A program made the translations under genes and the position numbers. A stretch of DNA of 19,214 bases from Micavibrio sp. UBA6139 (GTDB taxonomy: Bacteria; Pseudomonadota; Alphaproteobacteria; Micavibrionales; Micavibrionaceae): positions 1 through 19,214 of the forward strand of contig DIVF01000044.1 of the NCBI GenBank assembly GCA_002423285.1. The letters are read 5' to 3'. This document shows positions 1-7,317 of the stretch, piece by piece (within the stretch, counting starts at the first letter, position 1; every line of letters starts with the position of its first letter). The notes under the pieces are model-generated. The model was given only the letters and a program-made list of their open reading frames with translations, had not been told where the DNA came from and made no database searches.

Positions 1-181
1 GATTGTTATTTGGAATGACTATAGTGCCATTTGCCCGTCCCCTTACTCTTTTAAGTTGCATAAATTTTGATGATAAGTGCCGTGCCTTAGCAATCATTAT
101 CCTTCAGATTTAAACAATTTGCAACCTGTGAGTGTTTTAAAAGTAAAAAATCGCGTATTAGAGGATGGGTTAGGTTCGTTT
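1..181. other. AT-rich stretch without a recognisable gene
   Basis: This stretch lies downstream of bolA (which points leftward) and runs to the window edge. Short open stretches are broken by stop codons in the forward frames and none resembles a known protein. There is no clear hairpin plus T-run terminator for bolA, although a T-rich run on the minus strand lies about 30 bases past its stop. I see nothing else here. Confidence 0.5.
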
Positions 182-436
182 CTATTCCGCTAAAGCATTG
201 ATTGACAAAGCATGTATACCTATCCCCATTTCCATTTTGAGAATCTCGTACACCAGACGCTGCATTTCAACGCGGGTCATACTGGAGAATGCAGCTGATA
301 CAACTTTAACGCGAAAATGTGTTTCGCCTGACCCGTCATCGCCCGCGTGGCCCGCATGCAGATGGCTTTCATTGACGACCTCCAGCACACTAGGGTTCAA
401 GGATTCCGCCAGTTTCCGGCGAATTGTCTCTTCCAT
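182..436 (-). CDS. bolA: BolA family protein
   Basis: Small BolA-type protein of 84 residues, the normal size for the family. BolA proteins usually partner monothiol glutaredoxins and bind or transfer iron-sulfur clusters in the cytoplasm. The N-terminal helix (about residues 3-15), the 'ESHLHAGH' stretch near residues 23-30, the 'ETHFRVKVVS' strand and the final helix with 'GIHALSINA' match the class-II KH-like BolA fold. In that fold the conserved histidines near 'HxGH' and 'IHALSI' are proposed ligands. The start is supported by a good ribosome binding site (GGAAGGA) eight bases before the ATG. The gene is divergent from the J-domain/cobS/cobT operon, an arrangement familiar in alphaproteobacteria. 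Subfamily assignment (BolA versus IbaG/YrbA-like) is uncertain. Confidence 0.9.
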   Translation of the reverse strand: MEETIRRKLAESLNPSVLEVVNESHLHAGHAGDDGSGETHFRVKVVSAAFSSMTRVEMQRLVYEILKMEMGIGIHALSINALAE

Positions 437-533
437 GGTCTATCCTTCCAATATGATGCGCAAATCTTGAGGGTTTTGCTTTTGCGCCCCATAATATAAA
501 TGATTACAGGCAAACAACCAGACAGAGGAATTA
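437..533. promoter_or_regulatory. Divergent intergenic region, bolA / J-domain operon
   Basis: The 97-base gap between the two divergent start codons should hold both promoters. The AT-rich core at 491-500 contains TATAAA on the plus strand and TATATT/TATTAT on the minus strand, which could serve as -10 elements. No -35 element with standard spacing is convincing; TTGAGG at 467-472 is the nearest on the plus strand. The call rests on gene arrangement more than on matches. Confidence 0.35.
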
Positions 534-1151
534 GTGCCCAAAATTTTTTTGAAACCCAAATCACCGGAATTTGCAGACGATGGTAAAAAAGCCATCGAAA
601 CGCATGCCTGTGACATGCCGGGTTGCAAAGAATCTGCACCGCACAAAGCCCCCAAGAACCGTGGCCTGAATGATTATTACTGGTTCTGCCTCGACCACGT
701 TATGGATTATAACAAAGCGTGGGATTTCTTTTCCGGCATGTCGCAAAACGACATTGAAAGCCATATCCGCAGTTCCTTCCTGTGGGACCGCCCCACCCGC
801 CGTTTCGATAATGGCGACGCCGAAGACGCACTGCGCCGCAAAGCATGGCAAACCCGCTTCTTTACCGATGAAGAACCTCCGCCCGATAATGAACGCGGTG
901 CGGGCTTCCGTTTCTCGAATGATCCCAACATCCATGCCTCACCCGAAGCACAGGCCATGGCGATTATGGGATTACAGCCACCACTGGATTTAAAAACCAT
1001 CAAGGCCCGTTACAAAATACTGGTGAAGAAGTACCATCCGGATGTGAACCCGGATGACCCAAAGGCCGAGGAAATGATCAAGACGGTCAACATGTCCTAT
1101 ACCATCTTGAAACTGGCCTACGAAAAATTTGAAATTTTGGAAGAACGATAA
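534..1151 (+). CDS. J-domain (DnaJ-like) protein upstream of cobS
   Basis: A 205-residue protein with a J-domain at its C-terminus (about residues 140-203), including the hallmark HPD at 168-170 inside 'KKYHPDVNPDDPKAEE'. J-domains stimulate the ATPase of Hsp70/DnaK, so this is probably a specialised co-chaperone. The roughly 135-residue N-terminal part has C26, C31, C52 and H55 spaced like a zinc-binding knuckle (C-x4-C ... C-x2-H); metal binding is inference. There is no Gly/Phe region and no DnaJ-type CxxCxGxG zinc repeats, so it is not canonical DnaJ. The start is a GTG with AGAGGA a few bases upstream. The stop overlaps the cobS start by one base (TAATG), implying translational coupling. 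In alphaproteobacteria such proteins sit next to cobS/cobT, which suggests help in assembly or remodelling of the cobaltochelatase. Confidence 0.85.
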   Translation: MPKIFLKPKSPEFADDGKKAIETHACDMPGCKESAPHKAPKNRGLNDYYWFCLDHVMDYNKAWDFFSGMSQNDIESHIRSSFLWDRPTRRFDNGDAEDALRRKAWQTRFFTDEEPPPDNERGAGFRFSNDPNIHASPEAQAMAIMGLQPPLDLKTIKARYKILVKKYHPDVNPDDPKAEEMIKTVNMSYTILKLAYEKFEILEER

Positions 1152-2173
1152 TGACAACAAACCTTGATGAAATTGACCGCGAACCAATGGCGGCGTCCTT
1201 TGATCTGACGCATTTGACACCCAATCACCCGAAATACACATCGATCCCCGACCGCAAATACAGCGTGCGCGACGTATTCGGTTTGGATGTTGATTGGGAA
1301 GTGCCTGGTTTTTCCGAAGAACATCCGAATGTTCCAACAATTGATAAATCATACCAGTTCGATCACGACACCACGCTTGCCATTCTGGCCGGGTTCACCC
1401 ATAACCGCCGCGTCATGGTTCAGGGGTATCACGGCACCGGGAAATCCACTCACATAGAACAAGTCGCTGCGCGCCTGAACTGGCCCTGCGTCCGTTTGAA
1501 TCTGGACAGCCATGTCAGCCGCCTCGATCTGCTTGGCAAGGACATGATTGTCCTGAAGGAAGGCAAACAGATCACCGAATATAAACAGGGAATCCTGCCT
1601 TGGGCACTGCAAAACCCTGTGGCCTTGGTATTCGATGAATATGACGCAGGCCGCCCGGACGTTATGTTCGTTATTCAGCGCGTGCTGGAAGCGGAAGGCC
1701 GCCTGACGTTGCTGGACCAGAATATGGTCATTCGCCCCCACCCGGCATTCCGCCTGTTTGCAACGGCCAACACAGTGGGCCTTGGTGATACAACCGGCCT
1801 TTATCACGGCACGCAACAGATCAACCAAGGCCAGATGGACCGCTGGAACATCGTGGTACAGCTCAATTACCTTGAACATGCCGATGAAGTAAAAATCGTT
1901 CTGGCGAAACTGCCGTCCTATCACACCGATGAAGGCAAGAAGGATATCAGCAACATGGTCCGCGTTGCCGATATGACCCGCCAAGGGTTCATCAACGGCG
2001 ATTTGTCCACCGTCATGTCCCCGCGCACCGTGATTACCTGGGCCGAGAACATGGAAATATTCAAAGACCGCGAATTATCCTTCCGCCTGTCCTTCCTCAA
2101 CAAATGTGATGAAGCGGAACGCGTTACGGTTGCGGAATATTACCAACGCTGCTTTGGCGTTGATTTGATGTAG
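1151..2173 (+). CDS. cobS: Cobaltochelatase AAA+ subunit CobS
   Basis: AAA+ ATPase of 340 residues, close to the usual CobS length. CobS forms rings with CobT that power the CobN subunit to insert cobalt into hydrogenobyrinic acid a,c-diamide in the aerobic cobalamin pathway. Visible elements: an N-terminal CobS-specific region ('IPDRKYSVRDVFGLD', about 32-46), Walker A 'GYHGTGKST' at 92-100, Walker B 'ALVFDEYD' at 158-165, sensor-1-like 'FATANT' at 203-208, and the downstream 'MDRW' at 229-232 containing a likely arginine finger. The family belongs to the MoxR-like AAA+ branch, which pairs with VWA proteins, consistent with cobT following. The gene is coupled by TAATG to the J-domain gene and separated from cobT by four bases. 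CobN is not in this window. Confidence 0.95.
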   Translation: MTTNLDEIDREPMAASFDLTHLTPNHPKYTSIPDRKYSVRDVFGLDVDWEVPGFSEEHPNVPTIDKSYQFDHDTTLAILAGFTHNRRVMVQGYHGTGKSTHIEQVAARLNWPCVRLNLDSHVSRLDLLGKDMIVLKEGKQITEYKQGILPWALQNPVALVFDEYDAGRPDVMFVIQRVLEAEGRLTLLDQNMVIRPHPAFRLFATANTVGLGDTTGLYHGTQQINQGQMDRWNIVVQLNYLEHADEVKIVLAKLPSYHTDEGKKDISNMVRVADMTRQGFINGDLSTVMSPRTVITWAENMEIFKDRELSFRLSFLNKCDEAERVTVAEYYQRCFGVDLM

Positions 2174-2177
2174 ATGC

Positions 2178-4028
2178 ATGACCGATCCCAAAGACAACAA
2201 ACTTGAAAAGTTCAAATTAGCCACACTGGCAACGCTTCGCGCGATTGCGGGTAAGGCGAATATTGAGGTGAATTTTTCCAGTATTGAGGGCAGCGCCCGT
2301 GATCTGATGCTGCCCAAGGGGAAAATTCGCCTGACCCCACCGGATCAAGCGATGTCCCATGCCAGCAAGACGCTGACCCGGGGCCAGTCGGACGCACGCG
2401 CCCTTCACCTGCGCCACCACGACTTGTCCCTGCACCGCCGGAATGCCCCGATGGATTTATCGGCACAGGCTGCGTTCGATGCATTGGAACAGGCACGCTA
2501 TGAAGCCATTGGGTCCACAAATATGAAGGGCGTTGCCCGCAACATTTCAGCGATGCTGGAAGACCAGTGCAATAAACTCGGCTATTCCACCATTGAACGG
2601 CGCGAAGACAGCAATATGGCTGATGGCCTGCATGTTCTGGCCCATCAGGCGATGACTGGGGAAGTCCTGCCCCCGACCGCTGAAAAACTGGCGGCGTTGT
2701 GGCGGCCCTTCGTTGAAGAAAAACTGGGTGCGTCCGGTTTGCAGGCGCTGAAAGATAATATCCACGACCAGAAATCATTTTCGGCCCTGTCCAAAAAACT
2801 GATTGAACAGATGGACATGCCCGTCACCGATGGCGCGGAACCGGAAGACGATCCCGATGCCACAGCCGAAAACGAAGAAGAACAAAGCAAGGGCGATGGA
2901 CAAGACGACCCCGGTGAACAGGACGATACCGCCAGCGGTGAAGGCGGCGAAAGCCCCGAGACCATGGATGATGACAGCAGCACACATGAAGGCGAAGATG
3001 CCGGAGATGATGCAGAATCCACCCTGAACCCCGGGCAACAAGATGGCGATGATGCTGGCCCCATCACCCGCAAACGCAATGAAGGCTACGCGCCGGGTGC
3101 GGACAACCCCTACACCATCTACACCAATGTCTTTGATGAAACGGTTGAGGCTGAGGAATTGGCCGACCCAGAGGAACTGGCGCGGCTGCGCCACATGCTG
3201 GACCAACAAATGGCCCATTTGCAGGGGGTTGTGACAAAACTGGCCAACCGCCTGCAACGAAAATTGATGGCCAAGCAACAACGCAGCTGGCAATTCGATC
3301 TGGAAGAAGGAATGCTGGACCAGGCGCGTCTGGCCCGCATTGTGGCAAACCCGACCGTCCCCCTGTCCTTCAAACAAGAACGCGAAACGGATTTCCGCGA
3401 CACAATCGTTACACTTTTGATTGATAATTCCGGTTCGATGCGGGGCCGACCGATTGCGATTGCCGCGATGTGTACCGATATTCTGGCCCGCACACTGGAA
3501 CGCTGCGGCGTGAAGGTTGAAATTCTCGGCTTTACCACCCGCGCGTGGAAGGGCGGCAAGTCGCGCGAACTGTGGATTCAAAGTGGCCGCCCCGCCCACC
3601 CTGGACGCCTGAACGATATTCGCAATATCATTTACAAGGCCGCCGACGCGCCGTGGCGCCGCACCCACAAAAACCTTGGGCTGATGCTGAAGGAAGGGTT
3701 GCTGAAGGAAAATATCGACGGCGAAGCCCTTGTCTGGGCGCATAACCGCATCGTGAAGCGCCATGAACAGCGCAAAATCCTGATGATTATTTCCGATGGC
3801 GCGCCGGTGGACGATTCAACCCTGTCCGTAAACCCCTCCAATATTCTGGAACAGGATTTGCGCAATGTCATTCACTGGATCGAAACGGCATCGAATGTGC
3901 AATTAACCGCCATTGGGATCGGTCACGATGTAACGCGGTATTACCGCAAGGCCATTACCATTGCCGATGCCGATGAACTGGCCCCGGCATTGATTGCGCG
4001 GTTGGATGAATTATTTACTGAGAAATAA
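2178..4028 (+). CDS. cobT: Cobaltochelatase subunit CobT (VWA domain)
   Basis: Protein of 616 residues, typical for CobT. CobT is the VWA-domain partner of CobS in the CobNST cobalt chelatase. The N-terminal part (1-215) is the CobT-specific domain. It is followed by a strongly acidic linker (about 218-294) made mostly of Asp, Glu, Gly and Ser. The C-terminal VWA domain carries the metal-ion-dependent adhesion site motif DNSGS at 416-420 (DxSxS), preceded by 'DTIVTLLI', and a later 'MIISDGAPVDDSTL' supplies the other MIDAS-type residues. The ATG lies four bases after the cobS stop, so the two genes are almost certainly cotranscribed. The gene ends seven bases before the 3' end of the convergent metallopeptidase gene. 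Confidence 0.95.
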   Translation: MTDPKDNKLEKFKLATLATLRAIAGKANIEVNFSSIEGSARDLMLPKGKIRLTPPDQAMSHASKTLTRGQSDARALHLRHHDLSLHRRNAPMDLSAQAAFDALEQARYEAIGSTNMKGVARNISAMLEDQCNKLGYSTIERREDSNMADGLHVLAHQAMTGEVLPPTAEKLAALWRPFVEEKLGASGLQALKDNIHDQKSFSALSKKLIEQMDMPVTDGAEPEDDPDATAENEEEQSKGDGQDDPGEQDDTASGEGGESPETMDDDSSTHEGEDAGDDAESTLNPGQQDGDDAGPITRKRNEGYAPGADNPYTIYTNVFDETVEAEELADPEELARLRHMLDQQMAHLQGVVTKLANRLQRKLMAKQQRSWQFDLEEGMLDQARLARIVANPTVPLSFKQERETDFRDTIVTLLIDNSGSMRGRPIAIAAMCTDILARTLERCGVKVEILGFTTRAWKGGKSRELWIQSGRPAHPGRLNDIRNIIYKAADAPWRRTHKNLGLMLKEGLLKENIDGEALVWAHNRIVKRHEQRKILMIISDGAPVDDSTLSVNPSNILEQDLRNVIHWIETASNVQLTAIGIGHDVTRYYRKAITIADADELAPALIARLDELFTEK

Positions 4029-4035
4029 TCCCGGA

Positions 4036-5028
4036 TTACGGGCTTAGATTGCTCAACATCTTCAAAAGATTTTTTCCGAGAGAATTTTCAGCCTGCTCCA
4101 ACGTGCTGACATGGCTGCGCACGATATCAATCATTGGCAGATTCTTTTCCTGAACGATAGATGCGCGGATTGTCCGCAACAGGATCGGAAGTGCGGCTTG
4201 CGGGAACATTGGCCCCCACCCGGTCATGGTGGTGATGCCCTTTAATTCATTCAAACCGCCCCATTTTCCGGCACTTGATTGGGCTTTGGCTTCTGTATTC
4301 CCCTCAAGCGCGTTTTTCAAATACACTTGGGAGAACTGTTTCAGGTAATTTTTGACGTGTTCGGAATCCGGATCAAAGAAGGCTTGGAATGCCGCTTGCC
4401 ATGCTGGCTTCAGGGACAAGAAATCATTGCCGCGCTTTCCTTCCAAAGATTCTTCGATCAGTTCACGCATAAACATGTTGGATGGCAGACCTGCTGCGTA
4501 TTCATCAAAGTAATCCAAAACCTCATCATCCTTGTCAGGCAAGGTAGAGCGTTCAGAAATATAATACAGGCTGACCGCTTCAGTGGCGAAGGCCGCCGCT
4601 TCCAGCATTAAATTATGGGCCAGATAATTCACCATCTCATAAGACGGTGGAATGGCGGCATGTTCACGCAGCAAACCACGGCGATCCTGATCCAGATGGA
4701 CGAGTTCATGAGAATAAGCATGAATGAATGCCAGAGAAGACTCGTCGGCCTCCTGATGTAGCAAAATCAGATTGTCGGTATAGGTTCCGTTGCGCGTCCC
4801 TGCGTACTGTCCGTCATACCCGACATAGGCCGGAATACCGTCTGCAGCAACGGCGTCAACAATCGCCTTTACCAGTGGAAGGTGGTTGTAAAGCGTGGCG
4901 GTCAGGTTGGAAATGTCTTTTTTGGATTCGGTTTTGGTGTCGCGTCCGCCGAGGGGGATAAAATGGTCCCCGGCACTTTCGCGCCAGCTATCCCGCAGTT
5001 TCAGTACGTCTTCCCGATTTTTCAGCAT
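4036..5028 (-). CDS. Putative HExxH zinc metallopeptidase
   Basis: Protein of 330 residues with the zinc-protease signature HELVH at 107-111 ('AYSHELVHLDQDRRG'). A helix-like segment about 30 residues further on holds E143 and E150 ('MLEAAAFATEAVSLYY'), and one of these could be the third zinc ligand as in gluzincins. No signal peptide or membrane segment is seen, so it looks cytoplasmic or released in an unconventional way. I think it may belong to a domain family of putative alphaproteobacterial metallopeptidases (DUF6782-like), but I am not sure of the number. Substrate is unknown. The ATG has AAAGG about seven bases upstream on the minus strand. It is convergent with cobT and divergent from hisS, with no operon partner in the window. 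The 99-base gap to hisS must hold its promoter. Confidence 0.7.
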   Translation of the reverse strand: MLKNREDVLKLRDSWRESAGDHFIPLGGRDTKTESKKDISNLTATLYNHLPLVKAIVDAVAADGIPAYVGYDGQYAGTRNGTYTDNLILLHQEADESSLAFIHAYSHELVHLDQDRRGLLREHAAIPPSYEMVNYLAHNLMLEAAAFATEAVSLYYISERSTLPDKDDEVLDYFDEYAAGLPSNMFMRELIEESLEGKRGNDFLSLKPAWQAAFQAFFDPDSEHVKNYLKQFSQVYLKNALEGNTEAKAQSSAGKWGGLNELKGITTMTGWGPMFPQAALPILLRTIRASIVQEKNLPMIDIVRSHVSTLEQAENSLGKNLLKMLSNLSP

Positions 5029-5109
5029 TTTTATGCCTTTATTGTTTTTTACCCTGTATTCAAACCTTAGAAAGTTTTGTAGATTCTAGCAAGAAAATAA
5101 ATACCATAA

Positions 5110-5119
5110 TACAGGAAAC
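5110..5119 (+). promoter_or_regulatory. Ribosome binding site region of hisS
   Basis: An AGGAAACGA segment precedes the hisS ATG at 5128 with a C-rich spacer of about eight bases. It supports this ATG, which gives the expected short HisS N-terminus. The rest of the 5029-5127 gap is AT-rich and must contain the divergent promoters, but I cannot assign -35/-10 pairs with confidence. Confidence 0.45.
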
Positions 5120-5127
5120 GACCCCCG

Positions 5128-6552
5128 ATGTCTGCTGATACCGCAAAGCAAAAAGTCTATAAACCGCGCCCCGTCACGGGTTTTCCCGAATGGCTGCCGG
5201 AAGTGCGCCTGGTGGAGCAGCAATGGTTTGACCATATCCGCCGGGTTTTTGAATCTTACGGCTTTTGCTCCATCGAGACCCCAAGTGTTGAGGAACTGGA
5301 CGTTCTGCGCGCCAAGGGCGAAGTCGATAAAGAGATTTATGTGCTGGAACGCCTGCACAAGGACGAAAACGACACGTCCGATGCCCGTCTGGCCCTGCAT
5401 TTTGACCAAACCGTCCCCCTCGCCCGTTATGTGGCGCAGAACTTCAACGATCTGGTCTTCCCTTTCAAACGATACCAGATGCAACGCGTCTGGCGCGGCG
5501 AGCGTCCACAAAAGGGCCGCTTCCGTGAATTCTATCAATGCGACATTGATGTGATCGGTGTTGATGCATTGCCAATCCACTTTGACGCGGAAATGCCCGC
5601 CATCATGTGGGAAGTCATGTCCGGGTTGCCGGGGATGGAGAATGAGAAGATTCAGATGCGGATTAGCAACCGTAAAATTCTTCTAGGATATCTTGCTGCA
5701 TTAAATATCCCCACAAAAGATGGCTCCACAACAAAGCTAAGCGAAGCTCTAAAAGCCCAAATTCTACGAGAAATCGATAAACTTGAAAAATTAGGCGAAG
5801 CTATTGTTCTAAGCCGCATCGAAGAATCCGGTTTGCATGATGGGTTAGGCTTTGGCCTTGATGGATTTATCCCCCCGTTCTTAAAAATTTGCCAAACCAA
5901 GTTCTCAAACTCAAGCGATCTCCATGAAGCGCTAACAATGTCTGCAGATATTGATACAAGCAACTCTATGCTGAGAGAAGGAATTGAGGAATTATCATTT
6001 GTTTTAGACGCCCTCGCCCACTTACCAAAAGGCGCAGTCGTAGCCGACCTCTCCATCGTGCGCGGCCTCGATTACTACACTGGTACGGTTTATGAAACCG
6101 TGTTCCTAGAAGATCCAGGATATGGTTCCATCTGCTCCGGTGGTCGTTATGATGATCTGGCTGGATCGTATATCAACAAGCACCTTCCCGGTGTTGGTAT
6201 CTCGGTTGGCTTCTCGCGTTTGTTCGCGCGGATGGTTGATCAGGGTAAGATTGACGTATCCCGCAAATCCCCCGCCGATGTCATGGTGATGATGCCGCAT
6301 GAGGATAAACGCCCGGCCATTACACAGCTGTGCCAGAAGCTGCGTGCGCGAGGCCTGCGCGTGGAAATGTTCCACGCTGCCAAGAAATTCCCTGACCAGC
6401 TGAAATATGCCAGCCGTAAGGGCATTCCTTATGTCTGGATCACCGAAGAAGACGGCACTTATCAGGTCAAAAATATGCTGACCAGCGAACAGGTAAAAGC
6501 CGACCCCGCCACATGGACCCCGGAAGGACGCAAAATTGATGAAGCGGCTTAA
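5128..6552 (+). CDS. hisS: Histidine--tRNA ligase
   Basis: Class II aminoacyl-tRNA synthetase that charges tRNA-His with histidine in the cytoplasm. Length is 474 residues. Motif 2 is seen as 'RGERPQKGRFREFYQCD' (123-139). The histidine-specific signature 'RGLDYYTGTVYE' lies at 312-323, 'CSGGRYDDL' at 336-344, and motif 3 'GVGISVGFSRL' at about 355-365. The C-terminal anticodon-binding domain covers about 385-474. The catalytic elements look intact. Oddly, residues about 183-301, the insertion domain between motif 2 and the histidine signature, are encoded by markedly AT-richer DNA (lines of 37-42% GC against about 62% in the motif-2 region) using TTA, CTA and CGA codons rare elsewhere in the gene. 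The frame stays open, so the protein should be functional. The 3' end overlaps the next gene by 14 bases. Confidence 0.96.
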   Translation: MSADTAKQKVYKPRPVTGFPEWLPEVRLVEQQWFDHIRRVFESYGFCSIETPSVEELDVLRAKGEVDKEIYVLERLHKDENDTSDARLALHFDQTVPLARYVAQNFNDLVFPFKRYQMQRVWRGERPQKGRFREFYQCDIDVIGVDALPIHFDAEMPAIMWEVMSGLPGMENEKIQMRISNRKILLGYLAALNIPTKDGSTTKLSEALKAQILREIDKLEKLGEAIVLSRIEESGLHDGLGFGLDGFIPPFLKICQTKFSNSSDLHEALTMSADIDTSNSMLREGIEELSFVLDALAHLPKGAVVADLSIVRGLDYYTGTVYETVFLEDPGYGSICSGGRYDDLAGSYINKHLPGVGISVGFSRLFARMVDQGKIDVSRKSPADVMVMMPHEDKRPAITQLCQKLRARGLRVEMFHAAKKFPDQLKYASRKGIPYVWITEEDGTYQVKNMLTSEQVKADPATWTPEGRKIDEAA

Positions 6553-7138
6553 TCTTCTCCCCTTCCTCACTTTGATGCTGCTGGCTGTTCCGGCCATGGC
6601 GGAAGATGTCATCTATGCGCCAAAGGATTGTGAATTCCGCATAACCTATCCGGAAGCGCCCTCCACCGCATCGGCCTGTAACCCCGACAACCCGAAGCAA
6701 TGTCATCAGGTCAGCACCTTCACCAAAATCTACGCCATGGATACATCGATCCGTATCAACACCACCTGTAACGCGGCAGAGCCCGGCATGCTGGAAAAAT
6801 ACAGCGGCGAGGTGATGAAGTTCACGCTTCAAACCATGGCCAAGGACAATACCGATGATTACCAGACCGGGTTCAACGACCACGGTATTGCCAAACAGGC
6901 GGTGTTGCTGGGGAACAAGAAAATGCCCGATGGCACAGAACGCCTGTACATGGCGCAAATCTGGATCGGCAAAACATCGGTCTTTACCATCGAAGGTGAG
7001 GTCATGGCCGGAACCGAAGCAAACGAGACAGACATCGTTTTCGGCAACATCTTCAAAAGCATCCGTCCGGAATCTTGGGACGATGAAATTGCGGCGAAGC
7101 AAGACGCCGCCAAGGCGGATGAGAAACCGAAAGAATAG
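6539..7138 (+). CDS. Exported protein of unknown function
   Basis: Protein of 199 residues not recognised. The N-terminus is a clear Sec signal peptide: Met-Lys-Arg, a hydrophobic core, then 'VPAMA' with predicted cleavage before 'EDV' (after about residue 20). The mature part has at least four cysteines (in 'DCEF', 'SACNP', 'KQCHQ' and 'TTCNA') that could form disulfides in the periplasm. It ends in a charged Lys/Glu/Ala tail. A TTG three bases upstream is also possible, but the ATG at 6539 gives a natural signal peptide and sits 11 bases after GGAAGG. It overlaps the end of hisS by 14 bases, so it is probably cotranscribed with hisS. There is no evidence of a functional link beyond that. 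Periplasmic location is inference from the signal peptide. Confidence 0.8.
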   Translation: MKRLNLLPFLTLMLLAVPAMAEDVIYAPKDCEFRITYPEAPSTASACNPDNPKQCHQVSTFTKIYAMDTSIRINTTCNAAEPGMLEKYSGEVMKFTLQTMAKDNTDDYQTGFNDHGIAKQAVLLGNKKMPDGTERLYMAQIWIGKTSVFTIEGEVMAGTEANETDIVFGNIFKSIRPESWDDEIAAKQDAAKADEKPKE

Positions 7139-7253
7139 CCCGCCTACAAATCGTATGGAAAATGGACGTGGTCTTTAAATAGCCGCCAACAGCTTGTTAT
7201 TACAGGCTGTCCGACTTGCCCCCATCGCACCGCACAAATCACCATGTAACTTT

Positions 7254-7281
7254 TTGACGAACCCCGCAGATATGCTAGTCT
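7254..7281 (+). promoter_or_regulatory. Putative sigma-70 promoter of deoC
   Basis: TTGACG at 7254-7259 and TAGTCT at 7276-7281 are separated by 16 bases, and TG one base before the -10 makes it an extended -10. Transcription would begin about 7288, leaving a leader of roughly 30 bases that carries the ribosome binding site GGGGAGAG before the deoC ATG at 7318. The rest of the 179-base gap (7139-7253) shows no gene or convincing terminator. Confidence 0.5.
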
Positions 7282-7317
7282 TTCCCCGGTTTCCAACCAT
7301 ACACGGGGAGAGAGCAA

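Noticed and set aside
2645..3079. Long serine/proline-rich open frames on the minus strand opposite the acidic linker of CobT
   Set aside because: They are shadows of the Asp/Glu-rich coding sequence and have no start context or family likeness.
4030..4042. CCCG-GATTA-CGGG hairpin between cobT and the metallopeptidase gene
   Set aside because: Only a four-base stem with no T-run, and it overlaps a stop codon; too weak to call a terminator.
7189..7222. ACAGC...GCTGT pairing downstream of the exported protein gene
   Set aside because: Five-base stem with a 13-base loop and no T-run; not a credible terminator or riboswitch.
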